A stretch of 64,000 bases of DNA from Paenimyroides aestuarii (GCF_024628805.1 NZ_CP102382.1:1674001-1738000); one strand, 5' to 3'. Shown: positions 18,517-27,952, counted from the first letter of the stretch. The notes: generated by a model not told the origin, from the letters alone. Numbers and translations are program-made.

Positions 18517-19068
18517 ATGACTTATATACCAAGACTTAAACAAGAATATAAAGACAGAGTAATCTCTGCTTTAAAAGAAGAATTCGGTTACAAGAATGTA
18601 ATGCAAGTTCCTAAACTTGAAAAAATTGTTGTAAGCCGTGGAGTAGGTGCTGCTGTTTCCGATAAAAAATTAGTGGACCACGCTGTGGAAGAACTAACAA
18701 AAATTACCGGACAAAGAGCAATATCTACCATTTCTAAAAAAGACGTTGCTTCTTTTAAATTAAGAAAAGGAATGCCAATTGGTGCAAAAGTTACTTTACG
18801 TGGTGAAAGAATGTATGAATTCTTAGACCGTTTAGTAACATCTGCATTACCACGTGTTCGCGATTTCGCTGGTGTTAAATCAAACGGATTTGATGGTAGA
18901 GGAAATTACAACCTTGGAGTAGTTGAGCAAATCATTTTCCCAGAAATCGATATTGATAAAGTAAACAAAATCGCAGGTTTTGATATTACCTTTGTAACTT
19001 CTGCAAACACAGATGCCGAAGCAAAATCATTACTTGCAGAATTAGGAGTACCTTTTAAAAAGAACTAG
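18517..19068 (+). CDS. rplE: 50S ribosomal protein L5
   Basis: 5S rRNA-binding protein, 183 residues. [59 protein letters not shown] and [20 protein letters not shown] are all conserved. It starts 3 bases after rplX and ends 2 bases before rpsN. Confidence 0.97.
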   Translation: MTYIPRLKQEYKDRVISALKEEFGYKNVMQVPKLEKIVVSRGVGAAVSDKKLVDHAVEELTKITGQRAISTISKKDVASFKLRKGMPIGAKVTLRGERMYEFLDRLVTSALPRVRDFAGVKSNGFDGRGNYNLGVVEQIIFPEIDIDKVNKIAGFDITFVTSANTDAEAKSLLAELGVPFKKN

Positions 19069-19069
19069 T

Positions 19070-19339
19070 ATGGCTAAAGAATCAATGAAAGCCCGCGAGG
19101 CGAAAAGAGAAGCATTGGTAGCTAAGTATGCTGCAAAACGCAAAGCTTTAAAAGAAGCTGGAGATTATGAAGCATTACAAAAATTACCTGCAAACGCTTC
19201 TCCTGTACGTTTACACAATCGTTGTAAATTAACAGGACGCCCAAGAGGTTATATGCGCCAATTTGGTATTTCACGTGTAACATTCCGTGAAATGGCAAAT
19301 CAAGGTTTAATACCAGGCGTTAAAAAAGCAAGTTGGTAA
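19070..19339 (+). CDS. rpsN: 30S ribosomal protein S14 (zinc-independent form)
   Basis: An 89-residue S14 of the long, zinc-free class. It keeps [20 protein letters not shown] and [20 protein letters not shown], but has a single cysteine instead of the four-cysteine cluster of the short form. The N-terminal extension [20 protein letters not shown] is typical of this type. It is followed by a promoter and hairpin before rpsH. Confidence 0.96.
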   Translation: MAKESMKAREAKREALVAKYAAKRKALKEAGDYEALQKLPANASPVRLHNRCKLTGRPRGYMRQFGISRVTFREMANQGLIPGVKKASW

Positions 19340-19419
19340 TCTCGAAAAAAGGTAGTACTTTTGCCAACGTAAAAATAATTTTAATTGATTAAAGGTTCAG
19401 GAAACGAGTGTTTCCTGAA
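19333..19419 (+). promoter_or_regulatory. Internal promoter and leader hairpin of rpsH
   Basis: TTG (19333-19335), a 20-base spacer and TACTTTTG (19356-19363) give a second internal promoter with the same sequence and spacing as that of rplC. It is followed by a perfect hairpin TTCAGGAAAC (19396-19405), GAGT loop, GTTTCCTGAA (19410-19419) located 24 bases before the rpsH ATG. The hairpin lacks a T-run and is more likely a leader element, possibly a binding site for a ribosomal protein, than a terminator. Confidence 0.6.
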
Positions 19420-19443
19420 AACCATAATCGCAATTTTATACAT

Positions 19444-19842
19444 ATGTATACAGATCCTATCGCAGATTTTTTAACAAGAATTAGAAATGCATCTCGTGCA
19501 AACCACAAAGTGGTAGAGATTCCAGCATCTAACTTTAAAAAAGAAATCACAAAAATTTTATTCGACCAAGGATATATTTTAAGCTACAAATTCGATGATT
19601 CTTCTGTTCAAGGAACAATCAAGATTGCTTTAAAATATGATAAAGACACCAAAGAGTCTGTTATCAAAGATATCCAAAGAATTAGTAAACCAGGTTTACG
19701 TAAATATGCATCATCTGCAGATTTACCACGTATCTTAAACGGTTTAGGTATTGCTATTGTGTCAACATCTAAAGGTTTAATGACAGGTAAAAAGGCAAAA
19801 ACCTTAAACGTGGGTGGTGAAGTAGTTTGTTACGTATACTAA
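19444..19842 (+). CDS. rpsH: 30S ribosomal protein S8
   Basis: 16S rRNA central-domain binder, 132 residues. Start chosen at ATG 19444 because [20 protein letters not shown] is the conserved S8 N-terminus; the upstream in-frame extension covers the leader hairpin. The C-terminus [20 protein letters not shown] is canonical. In E. coli S8 represses the spc operon through an mRNA mimic of its rRNA site; the structured leader here makes autoregulation plausible but unproven. Confidence 0.97.
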   Translation: MYTDPIADFLTRIRNASRANHKVVEIPASNFKKEITKILFDQGYILSYKFDDSSVQGTIKIALKYDKDTKESVIKDIQRISKPGLRKYASSADLPRILNGLGIAIVSTSKGLMTGKKAKTLNVGGEVVCYVY

Positions 19843-19859
19843 TAAAATAGACGAGCGAA

Positions 19860-20402
19860 ATGTCAAGAATAGGTAAAAATCCAATCTCAATTCCTGCTGG
19901 CGTAACTGTTGAAGTTAAAGACGCAGTAGTTGTAGTAAAAGGAAAATTAGGAGAGCTTTCACAAACTTTTGAAAAAGTAGATGTGAAAGTAGAAGACGGA
20001 CAAGTAATCGTTGAGCGTTCATCAGATATTAAAGATGAAAGAGCAAAACACGGTTTATACAGAAGTTTAATCAACAATATGGTTGTTGGTGTATCTGAAG
20101 GTTTTACTAAAGAATTAGAATTAGTTGGTGTTGGTTACCGTGCATCTAATCAAGGACAAAAACTTGATTTAGCTTTAGGTTTCTCTCACAATATCGTTCT
20201 AGAAATTGTTCCTGAAGTAAAAGTGGAAACAGTTTCTGAAAAAGGTAAAAACCCGATCGTAAAATTAACATCTGCAGACAAACAACTTGTTGGTCAGGTA
20301 GCAGCAAAGATTCGTTCTTTCCGCAAGCCAGAACCATACAAAGGAAAAGGAATCAAGTTTGTTGGTGAAGAGTTAAGAAGAAAAGCAGGTAAATCAGCTT
20401 AA
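19860..20402 (+). CDS. rplF: 50S ribosomal protein L6
   Basis: Large-subunit stalk-base protein, 180 residues with two related folds. [20 protein letters not shown] is typical, and the C-terminal signature [23 protein letters not shown] is intact. It lies 17 bases after rpsH. Confidence 0.97.
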   Translation: MSRIGKNPISIPAGVTVEVKDAVVVVKGKLGELSQTFEKVDVKVEDGQVIVERSSDIKDERAKHGLYRSLINNMVVGVSEGFTKELELVGVGYRASNQGQKLDLALGFSHNIVLEIVPEVKVETVSEKGKNPIVKLTSADKQLVGQVAAKIRSFRKPEPYKGKGIKFVGEELRRKAGKSA

Positions 20403-20413
20403 AAATTAAAGCC

Positions 20414-20764
20414 ATGTCATTAAACAAATCTGAAAGAAGACAAAGAATTCAATACAGAGTTAGAAAAACAGTTAGCGGTACAGCTGCTAGACCACGTTTG
20501 TCTGTATATAGAAGTAACAAAGAAATCTATGCACAAATCATAGATGATGTAAACGGTGTAACTTTAGCAGCGGCTTCTTCTCGTGAAGCAGGTGTTGCAA
20601 AAGGAACTAAAATCGAAACTGCTGCATCAGTTGGTAAACTAATTGCAGAGAAGGCTTTAAAAGCAGGTGTAGAAACAATCTCTTTTGATAGAGGTGGAAA
20701 TTTATACCACGGTCGTGTGAAATCATTAGCTGAAGGCGCAAGAGAAGCTGGATTAAAATTCTAA
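20414..20764 (+). CDS. rplR: 50S ribosomal protein L18
   Basis: 5S rRNA-binding partner of L5, 116 residues. [20 protein letters not shown] and [20 protein letters not shown] are conserved, and the C-terminal [20 protein letters not shown] matches the family. It has ordinary length and position. Confidence 0.97.
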   Translation: MSLNKSERRQRIQYRVRKTVSGTAARPRLSVYRSNKEIYAQIIDDVNGVTLAAASSREAGVAKGTKIETAASVGKLIAEKALKAGVETISFDRGGNLYHGRVKSLAEGAREAGLKF

Positions 20765-20776
20765 TTGTAATTAGTT

Positions 20777-21301
20777 ATGTATCAAAATTATAAAAACGTA
20801 GAATATGTTAAACCAGCGGGTCTTGAATTAAAAGATCGTTTGGTTGCAGTTAATCGTGTTACCAAAGTAACTAAAGGAGGTAGAGCTTTCGGCTTTTCTG
20901 CTGTAGTTGTAGTTGGTGACGAAAATGGTGTAGTTGGTCATGGTTTAGGAAAATCGAAAGATGTATCTGAAGCTATTGCCAAAGCAGTTGAAGATGCTAA
21001 GAAAAACTTAGTTCGTATCCCATTATATGGAACAACTATTCCGCATGAACAAAAAGGTAAATTTGGCGGTGCTCGTGTATTCTTAATACCAGCATCGGTA
21101 GGTACCGGAGTTATTGCAGGAGGTAACGTACGTGCAGTATTAGAGTCTGTAGGTATTCACAATGTATTATCAAAATCTCAAGGTTCTTCTAACCCTCATA
21201 ACGTTGTTAAAGCAACATTCGATGCTTTATTAAACATGAGAAGTGCTGCTACAGTTGCAAAACAAAGAGGAATTTCTTTAGAGAAAGTATTTAAATCTTA
21301 A
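20777..21301 (+). CDS. rpsE: 30S ribosomal protein S5
   Basis: Decoding-fidelity protein, 174 residues. The double-stranded-RNA-binding N-domain has [20 protein letters not shown], including the loop in which spectinomycin-resistance changes map. The C-domain has [20 protein letters not shown]. No obvious ram or spectinomycin-resistance change can be called by eye. Confidence 0.97.
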   Translation: MYQNYKNVEYVKPAGLELKDRLVAVNRVTKVTKGGRAFGFSAVVVVGDENGVVGHGLGKSKDVSEAIAKAVEDAKKNLVRIPLYGTTIPHEQKGKFGGARVFLIPASVGTGVIAGGNVRAVLESVGIHNVLSKSQGSSNPHNVVKATFDALLNMRSAATVAKQRGISLEKVFKS

Positions 21302-21312
21302 TTTTGAGTAGT

Positions 21313-21495
21313 ATGTCAAAAATTAAAGTAAAACAAGTTAGAAGCAAAATCAATTGTCCAGAAAATCAAAAAAGAACGTTAGCAGCTTTAGGTCTTCGCA
21401 AATTAGGACAAGTTGTTGAGCATGATAATACACCAGCTATCGTAGGAATGGTAAAAAAAGTTCAACATTTAGTTTCTGTAGAAGAAATTAACTAA
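21313..21495 (+). CDS. rpmD: 50S ribosomal protein L30
   Basis: Small large-subunit protein of 60 residues. ATG at 21313 (MSKIKVKQVRSKINCPENQK) is preferred over an in-frame TTG 9 bases upstream, matching the family length. GLRKLGQVVEHDNTPAIVGM is the signature. Confidence 0.95.
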   Translation: MSKIKVKQVRSKINCPENQKRTLAALGLRKLGQVVEHDNTPAIVGMVKKVQHLVSVEEIN

Positions 21496-21509
21496 TTTAA
21501 AAGGGAGTT

Positions 21510-21962
21510 ATGAATTTAAGTAATTTACAACCGGCAAACGGTTCTGTACATAATCAAAACAAAAGAGTAGGTCGTGGAGAAGGTTCTGGAAAAGGCGGAA
21601 CAGCTGCACGTGGACACAAAGGGGCTAAATCTCGTTCAGGTTATTCTAAGAAAATTGGTTTTGAAGGTGGACAGATGCCTTTGCAGAGACGTGTTCCTAA
21701 ATTTGGTTTTAAAAATATCAATAGAGTAGAGTATGTAGGTATCAACTTAGACACCTTACAAACTTTAGTTGACAACGGAACAATTACTGATGCGATTGAT
21801 TTCAACGCATTAGTTGAAAATAGAATAGTTTCAAAAAATAGCTTAGTTAAGATTTTGGGTAGAGGAGAGCTTAAAGCAAAATTAAAAGTAACTGCTCACA
21901 AATTTACAGCAACAGCAAAAGCAGCTATCGAAGCAGCTGGCGGTGAAGCCGTATCTTTATAA
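21510..21962 (+). CDS. rplO: 50S ribosomal protein L15
   Basis: Late-assembly protein, 150 residues. The glycine-rich N-terminus KRVGRGEGSGKGGTAARGHK and KIGFEGGQMPLQRRVPKFGF are diagnostic. It lies just upstream of secY, the conserved spc arrangement. Confidence 0.97.
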   Translation: MNLSNLQPANGSVHNQNKRVGRGEGSGKGGTAARGHKGAKSRSGYSKKIGFEGGQMPLQRRVPKFGFKNINRVEYVGINLDTLQTLVDNGTITDAIDFNALVENRIVSKNSLVKILGRGELKAKLKVTAHKFTATAKAAIEAAGGEAVSL

Positions 21963-21978
21963 AAATCACTAACTAGTT

Positions 21979-23325
21979 ATGAAGAAGTTTTTTGAAACGT
22001 TAGCCAATATTTGGAATATTGAAGAACTTAAGAATAAAATCTTAATAACTTTAGGTATGTTGCTTGTGTATCGTTTTGGTGCACAAGTAACCTTACCAGG
22101 TATTGACGCTACAAAATTACATGCTTTATCAGATCAAACTGATCAAGGGATAGGGTGGCTAATAAATGTGTTTACAGGAGGTGCGTTTTCGCAGGCTTCT
22201 ATTTTTGCATTGGGTATCATGCCGTATATCTCTGCATCAATTGTAGTTCAGTTAATGGGTATAGCTGTACCTTATTTGCAGAAACTTCAAAACGATGGTG
22301 AAAGTGGTAGAAAGAAAATGAACCAAATTACAAGATGGTTAACCATTGGTATCACCTTAGTACAAGGACCAGGTTATATCTATAATTTGTACAAACAATT
22401 ACCGCCTGATGCATTTTTATTAGGCTTTGATTCTTTTTCTTTCTTGTTCTCTTCAGTATTAATCTTAACAACAGGAACAGTTTTCGCAATGTGGTTAGGA
22501 GAAAAGATTACTGATAAAGGAATTGGAAATGGTATTTCACTATTAATTATGGTTGGTATCATCGCAAAATTGCCAATGGCTTTCTTACAAGAAACACAAT
22601 CTCGTATGGTAGCAGGTAATGGAGGTGCTATGATGATCGTAATTGAAGTGATTATTTGGTTAGTCATTATCATTGCTTGTATTCTTTTAACAATGGCCGT
22701 TCGTAAAATACCAGTTCAATACGCTCGTAGAAGCGTAGCGGGTGAATACGACGCAGCATCTGTATCTGGAAACCGCCAATGGATTCCATTAAAGCTGAAT
22801 GCATCAGGTGTAATGCCCATTATCTTTGCACAAGCAATTATGTTTATACCACCAGTAATTGCTGGATTATCCTCTTCAGACGGTGCACAAACCGTAGCAA
22901 CAATGTTCAATAACATTTTTGGTTTAGAGTATAATTTAGTTTTTGCTTTGTTAATCATAATTTTTTCGTACTTTTACACCGCGATTACGGTACCTACCAA
23001 TAAAATGGCAGACGATTTAAAACGTAGTGGAGGTTTTATCCCTGGAATTAAACCCGGACAAGAAACCGCAAACTTCTTAGATCGTGTGATGTCATTAATC
23101 ACATTCCCAGGTTCGTTGTTCCTAGCAGTTATTGCAATTTTACCTGCAGTTGCTGTATCATTATTAGACGTGCAACAAGGTTGGGCAATGTTTTATGGTG
23201 GAACCTCTTTATTGATTTTAGTGAGTGTTGCAATTGACACAATACAGCAAATTAATGCGTATTTGTTAAACAAACAATACGACGGACTAATGAAGAGCGG
23301 AAAAAATAGAAAAGCAATCGCTTAA
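21979..23325 (+). CDS. secY: Protein translocase subunit SecY
   Basis: Channel subunit of the Sec translocon in the inner membrane, 448 residues with ten hydrophobic helices. The N-terminus MKKFFETLANIWNIEELKNK precedes TM1. Helix 2 and the plug lie near FTGGAFSQASIFALGIMPYI. The cytosolic loop used by SecA and ribosomes contains KRSGGFIPGIKPGQETANFL. The length is slightly above E. coli SecY, as is usual in Bacteroidetes. It lies 17 bases after rplO. Confidence 0.97.
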   Translation: MKKFFETLANIWNIEELKNKILITLGMLLVYRFGAQVTLPGIDATKLHALSDQTDQGIGWLINVFTGGAFSQASIFALGIMPYISASIVVQLMGIAVPYLQKLQNDGESGRKKMNQITRWLTIGITLVQGPGYIYNLYKQLPPDAFLLGFDSFSFLFSSVLILTTGTVFAMWLGEKITDKGIGNGISLLIMVGIIAKLPMAFLQETQSRMVAGNGGAMMIVIEVIIWLVIIIACILLTMAVRKIPVQYARRSVAGEYDAASVSGNRQWIPLKLNASGVMPIIFAQAIMFIPPVIAGLSSSDGAQTVATMFNNIFGLEYNLVFALLIIIFSYFYTAITVPTNKMADDLKRSGGFIPGIKPGQETANFLDRVMSLITFPGSLFLAVIAILPAVAVSLLDVQQGWAMFYGGTSLLILVSVAIDTIQQINAYLLNKQYDGLMKSGKNRKAIA

Positions 23326-23328
23326 TAT

Positions 23329-23544
23329 ATGGCAAAACAATCAGCAATAGAACAAGACGGATCTATCATTGAAGCATTATCAAATGCAATGTTCCGTGTA
23401 GAATTAGAGAACGGACACATTGTAATTGCTCATATTTCTGGAAAAATGCGTATGCATTACATCAAATTATTACCTGGTGATAAAGTGAAGTTAGAAATGA
23501 GCCCTTACGATTTGTCTAAAGCAAGAATTACTTATAGATATTAA
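23329..23544 (+). CDS. infA: Translation initiation factor IF-1
   Basis: A 71-residue OB-fold factor that binds the A site during initiation. [20 protein letters not shown] and [20 protein letters not shown] are conserved, and it ends [12 protein letters not shown] as in most bacteria. It starts 4 bases after the secY stop. Confidence 0.97.
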   Translation: MAKQSAIEQDGSIIEALSNAMFRVELENGHIVIAHISGKMRMHYIKLLPGDKVKLEMSPYDLSKARITYRY

Positions 23545-23555
23545 AGGCTGTTAAA

Positions 23556-23672
23556 ATGAAAGTAAGAGCATCAGTAAAGAAAAGAAGTGCAGAATGCATT
23601 ATTGTACGTAGAAAAGGAAGATTATACGTTATTAATAAAAAGAATCCTAGATTTAAACAAAGACAAGGATAA
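23556..23672 (+). CDS. rpmJ: 50S ribosomal protein L36 (zinc-free form)
   Basis: A 38-codon gene read directly from the sequence: [20 protein letters not shown], then [18 protein letters not shown]. It occupies the expected place between infA and rpsM. The zinc-binding C/C/C/H pattern of the classical form is largely lost. Only one cysteine remains, and the positions normally Cys and His are Ser, Asn and Phe. It should therefore fold without zinc. Confidence 0.95.
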
Positions 23673-23674
23673 TT

Positions 23675-24049
23675 ATGGCAAGAATAGCAGGGGTAGATAT
23701 ACCTAAAAATAAAAGAGGAATTATTGCTTTAACTTACATATTTGGTGTAGGTTTAAGTAGAGCAAAAGAGGTGTTGGCAACAGCTAACGTAAACGAAGAC
23801 AAAAAAGTGTCTGAATGGAACGATGAAGAAATCGGTGCTATTCGTGAGGCAATGTCTTATTACAAAATTGAAGGTGAATTGCGTTCAGAAGTATCTTTAA
23901 ACATCAAACGTTTAATGGATATCGGATGTCAACGTGGAATCCGTCATAGAGCTGGTCTTCCATTAAGAGGACAAAGAACCAAAAACAACTCTAGAACAAG
24001 AAAAGGTAAAAGAAAAACTGTTGCTAACAAGAAAAAAGCAACTAAATAA
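23675..24049 (+). CDS. rpsM: 30S ribosomal protein S13
   Basis: Head protein contacting the P-site tRNA, 124 residues. [20 protein letters not shown] opens it; the C-terminal [21 protein letters not shown] region and its basic tail are conserved. It starts 2 bases after rpmJ. Confidence 0.97.
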   Translation: MARIAGVDIPKNKRGIIALTYIFGVGLSRAKEVLATANVNEDKKVSEWNDEEIGAIREAMSYYKIEGELRSEVSLNIKRLMDIGCQRGIRHRAGLPLRGQRTKNNSRTRKGKRKTVANKKKATK

Positions 24050-24057
24050 TAAGTAGT

Positions 24058-24441
24058 ATGGCTAAAGCAAATACAAAAAAACGTAAAGTTATAGTTGAAT
24101 CTACTGGAGAGGCTCACATCAGCGCAACTTTTAATAACATCATCATTTCCTTAACAAACAAAAAAGGTGAAGTTATTTCTTGGTCGTCAGCTGGTAAAAT
24201 GGGATTCCGTGGTTCTAAAAAGAACACACCTTATGCAGCACAAATGGCAGCAGAAGATTGTGGAAAAGTAGCGTTAGAAGCTGGACTTAAAAAAGTGAAA
24301 GTTTACGTTAAAGGACCAGGAAATGGTAGAGAATCTGCAATTCGTTCTATCCACAACAGTGGAATTGAAGTGACAGAAATCATCGATATTACACCAATTC
24401 CTCACAACGGATGTCGTCCTCCAAAAAGAAGAAGAGTTTAA
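24058..24441 (+). CDS. rpsK: 30S ribosomal protein S11
   Basis: Platform protein, 127 residues. [40 protein letters not shown] and the invariant ending [16 protein letters not shown] are visible. It is followed by an 89-base structured gap before rpsD. Confidence 0.97.
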   Translation: MAKANTKKRKVIVESTGEAHISATFNNIIISLTNKKGEVISWSSAGKMGFRGSKKNTPYAAQMAAEDCGKVALEAGLKKVKVYVKGPGNGRESAIRSIHNSGIEVTEIIDITPIPHNGCRPPKRRRV

Positions 24442-24462
24442 TTTATAGTAATAGTATAACCT

Positions 24463-24527
24463 AAGGTAGGAGACGATTATCGGAGGATGAGACCTGAATT
24501 CATAATCCCTACCTTTTTTATTTTTTT
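24463..24527 (+). promoter_or_regulatory. Structured leader with terminator-like end before rpsD
   Basis: AAGGTAGG (24463-24470) pairs with CCTACCTT (24508-24515). After a 4-base AGAC bulge, GATTAT (24475-24480) pairs with ATAATC (24502-24507), giving a 14-bp stem. The apical loop holds CGGAGGATGAGACC. The stem is followed by a 12-base T-rich tract ending 3 bases before the rpsD ATG at 24531. The shape is that of an attenuator or autoregulatory leader. Leader RNAs ahead of the S4 gene are known from several bacterial groups; S4 binding here is inference. Confidence 0.65.
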
Positions 24528-24530
24528 AAA

Positions 24531-25136
24531 ATGGCAAGATATACTGGTCCACAAACAAAAATCGCTCGTAAATTCGGAGAAGCAATCTTCGGAGATGACA
24601 GAGCATTCGAAAAAAGAAATTACCCTCCAGGGCAACATGGTTTAGCAAAGAAAAGAGGTAAAAAATCTGAGTATGCAATCCAATTAATGGAGAAACAAAA
24701 AGCTAAATACATCTATGGTGTTTTAGAAAAACAATTCCGTAACATGTTTAAAAAAGCTTCTGCATCAAAAGGTGTAACAGGTGAAGTTTTAATACAGTTA
24801 TGTGAATCTCGTTTAGACAATGTGGTGTACAGAATGGGTATTGCCCCTTCACGTCGTGCAGCTCGTCAAATTGTTTCTCACAGACACGTTACCGTTAACG
24901 GAGAATTGGTAAACATTCCTTCATATCAATTAAAAGCTGGTGATAAAGTAGCCGTTCGTGAAAAGTCAAAATCTTTAGATGCAATCGAACGTTCATTATC
25001 TAATTCTAGCGCTGTTTACGAATGGATTACTTGGAACAATGATACAAAAGAAGGTACATTCGTTAGTGTTCCTGCTAGACTTCAAGTTCCAGAAAACATC
25101 AAAGAACAGTTAATCGTAGAGTTGTACAACAAATAA
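24531..25136 (+). CDS. rpsD: 30S ribosomal protein S4
   Basis: Primary 16S rRNA 5'-domain binder, 201 residues, zinc-free class. [20 protein letters not shown] starts it. The S4 RNA-binding domain is [20 protein letters not shown] followed by [20 protein letters not shown]. The gene is preceded by the stem-loop and T-tract at 24463-24527, so its expression relative to rpsK may be separately controlled. Confidence 0.97.
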   Translation: MARYTGPQTKIARKFGEAIFGDDRAFEKRNYPPGQHGLAKKRGKKSEYAIQLMEKQKAKYIYGVLEKQFRNMFKKASASKGVTGEVLIQLCESRLDNVVYRMGIAPSRRAARQIVSHRHVTVNGELVNIPSYQLKAGDKVAVREKSKSLDAIERSLSNSSAVYEWITWNNDTKEGTFVSVPARLQVPENIKEQLIVELYNK

Positions 25137-25161
25137 TAATTGACATTCAGTCGAAATACAC

Positions 25162-26154
25162 ATGGCAATATTTAATTTTCAAAAGCCCGACAAAGTTATC
25201 ATGATTGATTCCACCGATTTTAAAGGGAAATTCGAGTTTCGCCCTTTAGAACCAGGTTACGGATTAACCATTGGTAATGCACTAAGAAGAGTACTTCTGT
25301 CATCATTAGAAGGATACGCAATTACTTCGGTACGTATTGAAGGTGTTGAGCATGAGTTTTCTACTATTTCTGGTGTTGTTGAGGATGTAACAGAAATTAT
25401 CTTAAATCTTAAACAAGTGCGTTTTAAACGTCAAATTGAAGATGTGGATAATGAATCTGTTAGCATATCATTCACAGGAAAAGATCAATTAACAGCAGGT
25501 GATTTCCAAAAATTCATTTCAGGTTTTCAAGTTTTAAACCCTGATTTGGTAATTTGCAACCTTGATAGCAAAGTAACCATAAACATGGAGCTTTCTATTG
25601 AAAAAGGTAGAGGTTATGTACCCGCAGAAGAAAATAGAAAGCCCAACGCACCTTTCGGTACCATTTATACAGATTCTATTTATACACCTGTAAAAAATGT
25701 GAAGTATGCCATAGAAAACTATCGTGTGGAGCAAAAAACCGATTACGAAAAATTGGTTTTTGATATCGTTACAGATGGTTCTATCCACCCTAAGGATGCT
25801 TTAACAGAAGCTGCTAAAACGTTGATTCACCATTTCATGTTATTCTCTGATGAAAGAATCACTTTAGAGGCCGATGAAATTGCTCAAACTGAATCTTATG
25901 ATGAGGAATCATTACACATGAGACAGCTTCTAAAAACAAAATTGGTAGATTTAGACCTTTCAGTAAGAGCATTAAATTGTTTAAAAGCGGCTGAAGTAGA
26001 TACATTAGGCGATTTGGTTTCTTATAACAAAAACGATTTAATGAAATTTAGAAACTTCGGAAAAAAATCTTTAACAGAACTAGAAGAATTAGTACAAGTA
26101 AAAGGTTTAACTTTCGGAATGGATCTATCAAAATACAAATTAGATAAAGAATAA
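25162..26154 (+). CDS. rpoA: RNA polymerase alpha subunit
   Basis: A 330-residue subunit. The N-terminal dimerisation domain includes [20 protein letters not shown]. The C-terminal domain, after an acidic linker ([11 protein letters not shown]), is [20 protein letters not shown] then [18 protein letters not shown], with the two helix-hairpin-helix signatures used for DNA contact. Length is typical. It is co-transcribed with rpsD and followed by rplQ after a 65-base structured gap. Confidence 0.97.
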   Translation: MAIFNFQKPDKVIMIDSTDFKGKFEFRPLEPGYGLTIGNALRRVLLSSLEGYAITSVRIEGVEHEFSTISGVVEDVTEIILNLKQVRFKRQIEDVDNESVSISFTGKDQLTAGDFQKFISGFQVLNPDLVICNLDSKVTINMELSIEKGRGYVPAEENRKPNAPFGTIYTDSIYTPVKNVKYAIENYRVEQKTDYEKLVFDIVTDGSIHPKDALTEAAKTLIHHFMLFSDERITLEADEIAQTESYDEESLHMRQLLKTKLVDLDLSVRALNCLKAAEVDTLGDLVSYNKNDLMKFRNFGKKSLTELEELVQVKGLTFGMDLSKYKLDKE

Positions 26155-26158
26155 ATTA

Positions 26159-26203
26159 CTTCATATTTTGCGCTCCGAATAGACGGATTGAAGCAAGATG
26201 AAG
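26159..26203 (+). promoter_or_regulatory. Multi-helix leader hairpin before rplQ
   Basis: Three stacked complementary pairs are visible: CTTCAT (26159-26164) with ATGAAG (26198-26203), TTGC (26168-26171) with GCAA (26193-26196), and TCCG (26174-26177) with CGGA (26184-26187), closing a 6-base loop. The structure begins 4 bases after the rpoA stop and ends 16 bases before the rplQ ATG. No T-run follows, so it is not a simple terminator. Confidence 0.45.
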
Positions 26204-26219
26204 CTAAAAAGACAACGTC

Positions 26220-26708
26220 ATGAGACACGGAAAAAAAGTAAATCACTTAGGAAGACAAGCAGGTCACAGAAAAGCAATGTTGGCTAATATGGCTTGTTCT
26301 TTAATTGAACACAAACGTATTAATACTACAGTTGCTAAAGCAAAAGCATTAAAACAATTTGTGGAACCTTTAGTAACTAAATCTAAAACAGACGATACAC
26401 ACAACCGTCGTGTTGTTTTTTCTTACTTAAGAAATAAATACGCTGTTACTGAATTATTCAGAGAAGTAGCACCTAAAGTAGGAGACCGTCCGGGAGGATA
26501 CACCCGTATTATTAAATTAGGAAATCGTTTAGGAGATAACGCTGAAATGGCAATGATCGAATTAGTAGATTTCAATGAAATTTATAATGCTGGTAAAAAT
26601 GAAGTTAAAAAAGCATCAACTAGAAGAGGTAGAAAAAAAGCTGAACCAAAAGCGGAAGCTACCCCTGCAACAGAAACTTCTACTGAAGCTAATGAAACAA
26701 ATGAATAG
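26220..26708 (+). CDS. rplQ: 50S ribosomal protein L17
   Basis: Tunnel-exit protein, 162 residues. The core [20 protein letters not shown] and [20 protein letters not shown] is followed by [20 protein letters not shown]. About 40 extra residues at the C-terminus ([20 protein letters not shown]) are Ala/Thr/Glu-rich and probably disordered, a usual Bacteroidetes extension. It is the last gene of the ribosomal block. Confidence 0.96.
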   Translation: MRHGKKVNHLGRQAGHRKAMLANMACSLIEHKRINTTVAKAKALKQFVEPLVTKSKTDDTHNRRVVFSYLRNKYAVTELFREVAPKVGDRPGGYTRIIKLGNRLGDNAEMAMIELVDFNEIYNAGKNEVKKASTRRGRKKAEPKAEATPATETSTEANETNE

Positions 26709-26738
26709 TTTATTAAACATACATTATTCTAATATATT

Positions 26739-26775
26739 AAAAGGACAAACTTTTAAAGTTTGTCCTTTTTTTTAT
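26739..26775 (+). terminator. Intrinsic terminator of the ribosomal block
   Basis: AAAAGGACAAAC (26739-26750) pairs with GTTTGTCCTTTT (26758-26769) over a 7-base loop and is followed by a T-run. It marks the 3' end of the long str-S10-spc-alpha transcript. Confidence 0.9.
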
Positions 26776-26796
26776 ACTTTTTTTTAAACTTTATAT

Positions 26797-26804
26797 TAAT
26801 TTTG
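26797..26804 (+). promoter_or_regulatory. Probable -7 element of carA
   Basis: TAATTTTG matches TAnnTTTG and lies 22 bases before the carA ATG. No clear TTG is present at the expected upstream distance, so confidence is moderate. Confidence 0.45.
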
Positions 26805-26826
26805 TACACCGAAATATCAACAAACA

Positions 26827-27942
26827 ATGAAATATACTTCTAAAGATAAAGCAATCGTACTTTTAAGCGACGGCACTATTTTTTATGGAAAATCTGTAGG
26901 GATTAAAGGAACAACTACTGGCGAAATTTGTTTTAATACAGGGGTAACCGGTTATCAAGAAATTTTTACTGACCCTTCCTACTTTGGTCAAATCATGCTT
27001 TCAACAGTAGCACATATCGGTAATTACGGTGTGCATGAAGACGAAGTTGATTCAGACGGAATTAAAATTTCGGGATTGGTTTGTAAAAATTTTAGCACCA
27101 ACTATTCGCGTCCTGCTGCAAGTGGTTCGCTGTATGATTATTTTGAAAAGAAAAATCTGGTAGCCATTTCGGATGTTGATACACGCGCATTGGTCAGTTA
27201 CATTCGCGACAACGGAGCTATGAACGCCGTTATATCAACAGACGGCAAATCAATCGATGAGTTAAAGGAAATTTTGGCTGCCGTACCCAATATGAATGGT
27301 TTAGAATTGGCTTCAAAAGTTTCTACAAAAGAGCCTTATTTCTATGGCGATGAAAATGCAACATACAAAGTAGCAGCTTTAGATTTTGGTATCAAAACAA
27401 ATATCTTGCGTTGCTTGGCAGCGCGCGACTGCTATGTGAAAGTGTATCCTTACAACGCAACCCTTCAAGATTTGAACGCTTTTAACCCTGATGGATACTT
27501 CTTATCAAACGGGCCTGGGGATCCGCAACCGTTAACCGAAGTGATCCAAACGGCTAAAGACATTATTGCGACCAACAAACCGGTTTTCGGAATTTGTTTA
27601 GGGCATCAAATCATTGCTTTGTCGCAAGGGATAAATACCTATAAAATGTTTAACGGGCACCGTGGAATCAATCACCCAATTATGAATACGCTTTCTGGAA
27701 AAGGCGAAATTACTTCTCAAAACCATGGTTTTGCAGTAGATCGTGAAGAAGTAGAACAGCATCCAAATGTAGAAATGACGCATTATCATTTAAACGACAA
27801 TACCGTTGCAGGTATCCGCTTAAAAGATAAGCAAGTGTTTTCTGTGCAATACCACCCGGAATCATCACCAGGACCAAACGATTCAAAATATTTGTTTGAC
27901 GAGTTTGTATCTTATATGAAAGAACAAAAAGAAGCTGTATAA
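26827..27942 (+). CDS. carA: Carbamoyl-phosphate synthase small (glutaminase) subunit
   Basis: Releases ammonia from glutamine for carbamoyl phosphate synthesis, feeding pyrimidine and arginine pathways; 371 residues. The N-terminal domain has TTGEICFNTGVTGYQEIFTD. The class I amidotransferase domain has FLSNGPGDPQ, the nucleophile elbow GICLGHQIIALSQG, and the catalytic His and Glu in SVQYHPESSPGP. carB is not adjacent. The last codons (KEAV, stop) lie inside the transcription terminator, and that same 3' end is repeated after the next gene. Confidence 0.97.
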   Translation: MKYTSKDKAIVLLSDGTIFYGKSVGIKGTTTGEICFNTGVTGYQEIFTDPSYFGQIMLSTVAHIGNYGVHEDEVDSDGIKISGLVCKNFSTNYSRPAASGSLYDYFEKKNLVAISDVDTRALVSYIRDNGAMNAVISTDGKSIDELKEILAAVPNMNGLELASKVSTKEPYFYGDENATYKVAALDFGIKTNILRCLAARDCYVKVYPYNATLQDLNAFNPDGYFLSNGPGDPQPLTEVIQTAKDIIATNKPVFGICLGHQIIALSQGINTYKMFNGHRGINHPIMNTLSGKGEITSQNHGFAVDREEVEQHPNVEMTHYHLNDNTVAGIRLKDKQVFSVQYHPESSPGPNDSKYLFDEFVSYMKEQKEAV

Positions 27943-27952
27943 GCTTCTTTTT
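27926..27952 (+). terminator. Terminator overlapping the carA stop codon
   Basis: AAAAAGAAGCT (27926-27936), loop GTATA, AGCTTCTTTTT (27942-27952) plus further T. The carA stop TAA (27940-27942) is in the hairpin. The same hairpin recurs at 28682-28708, identical over about 29 bases. Confidence 0.85.
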
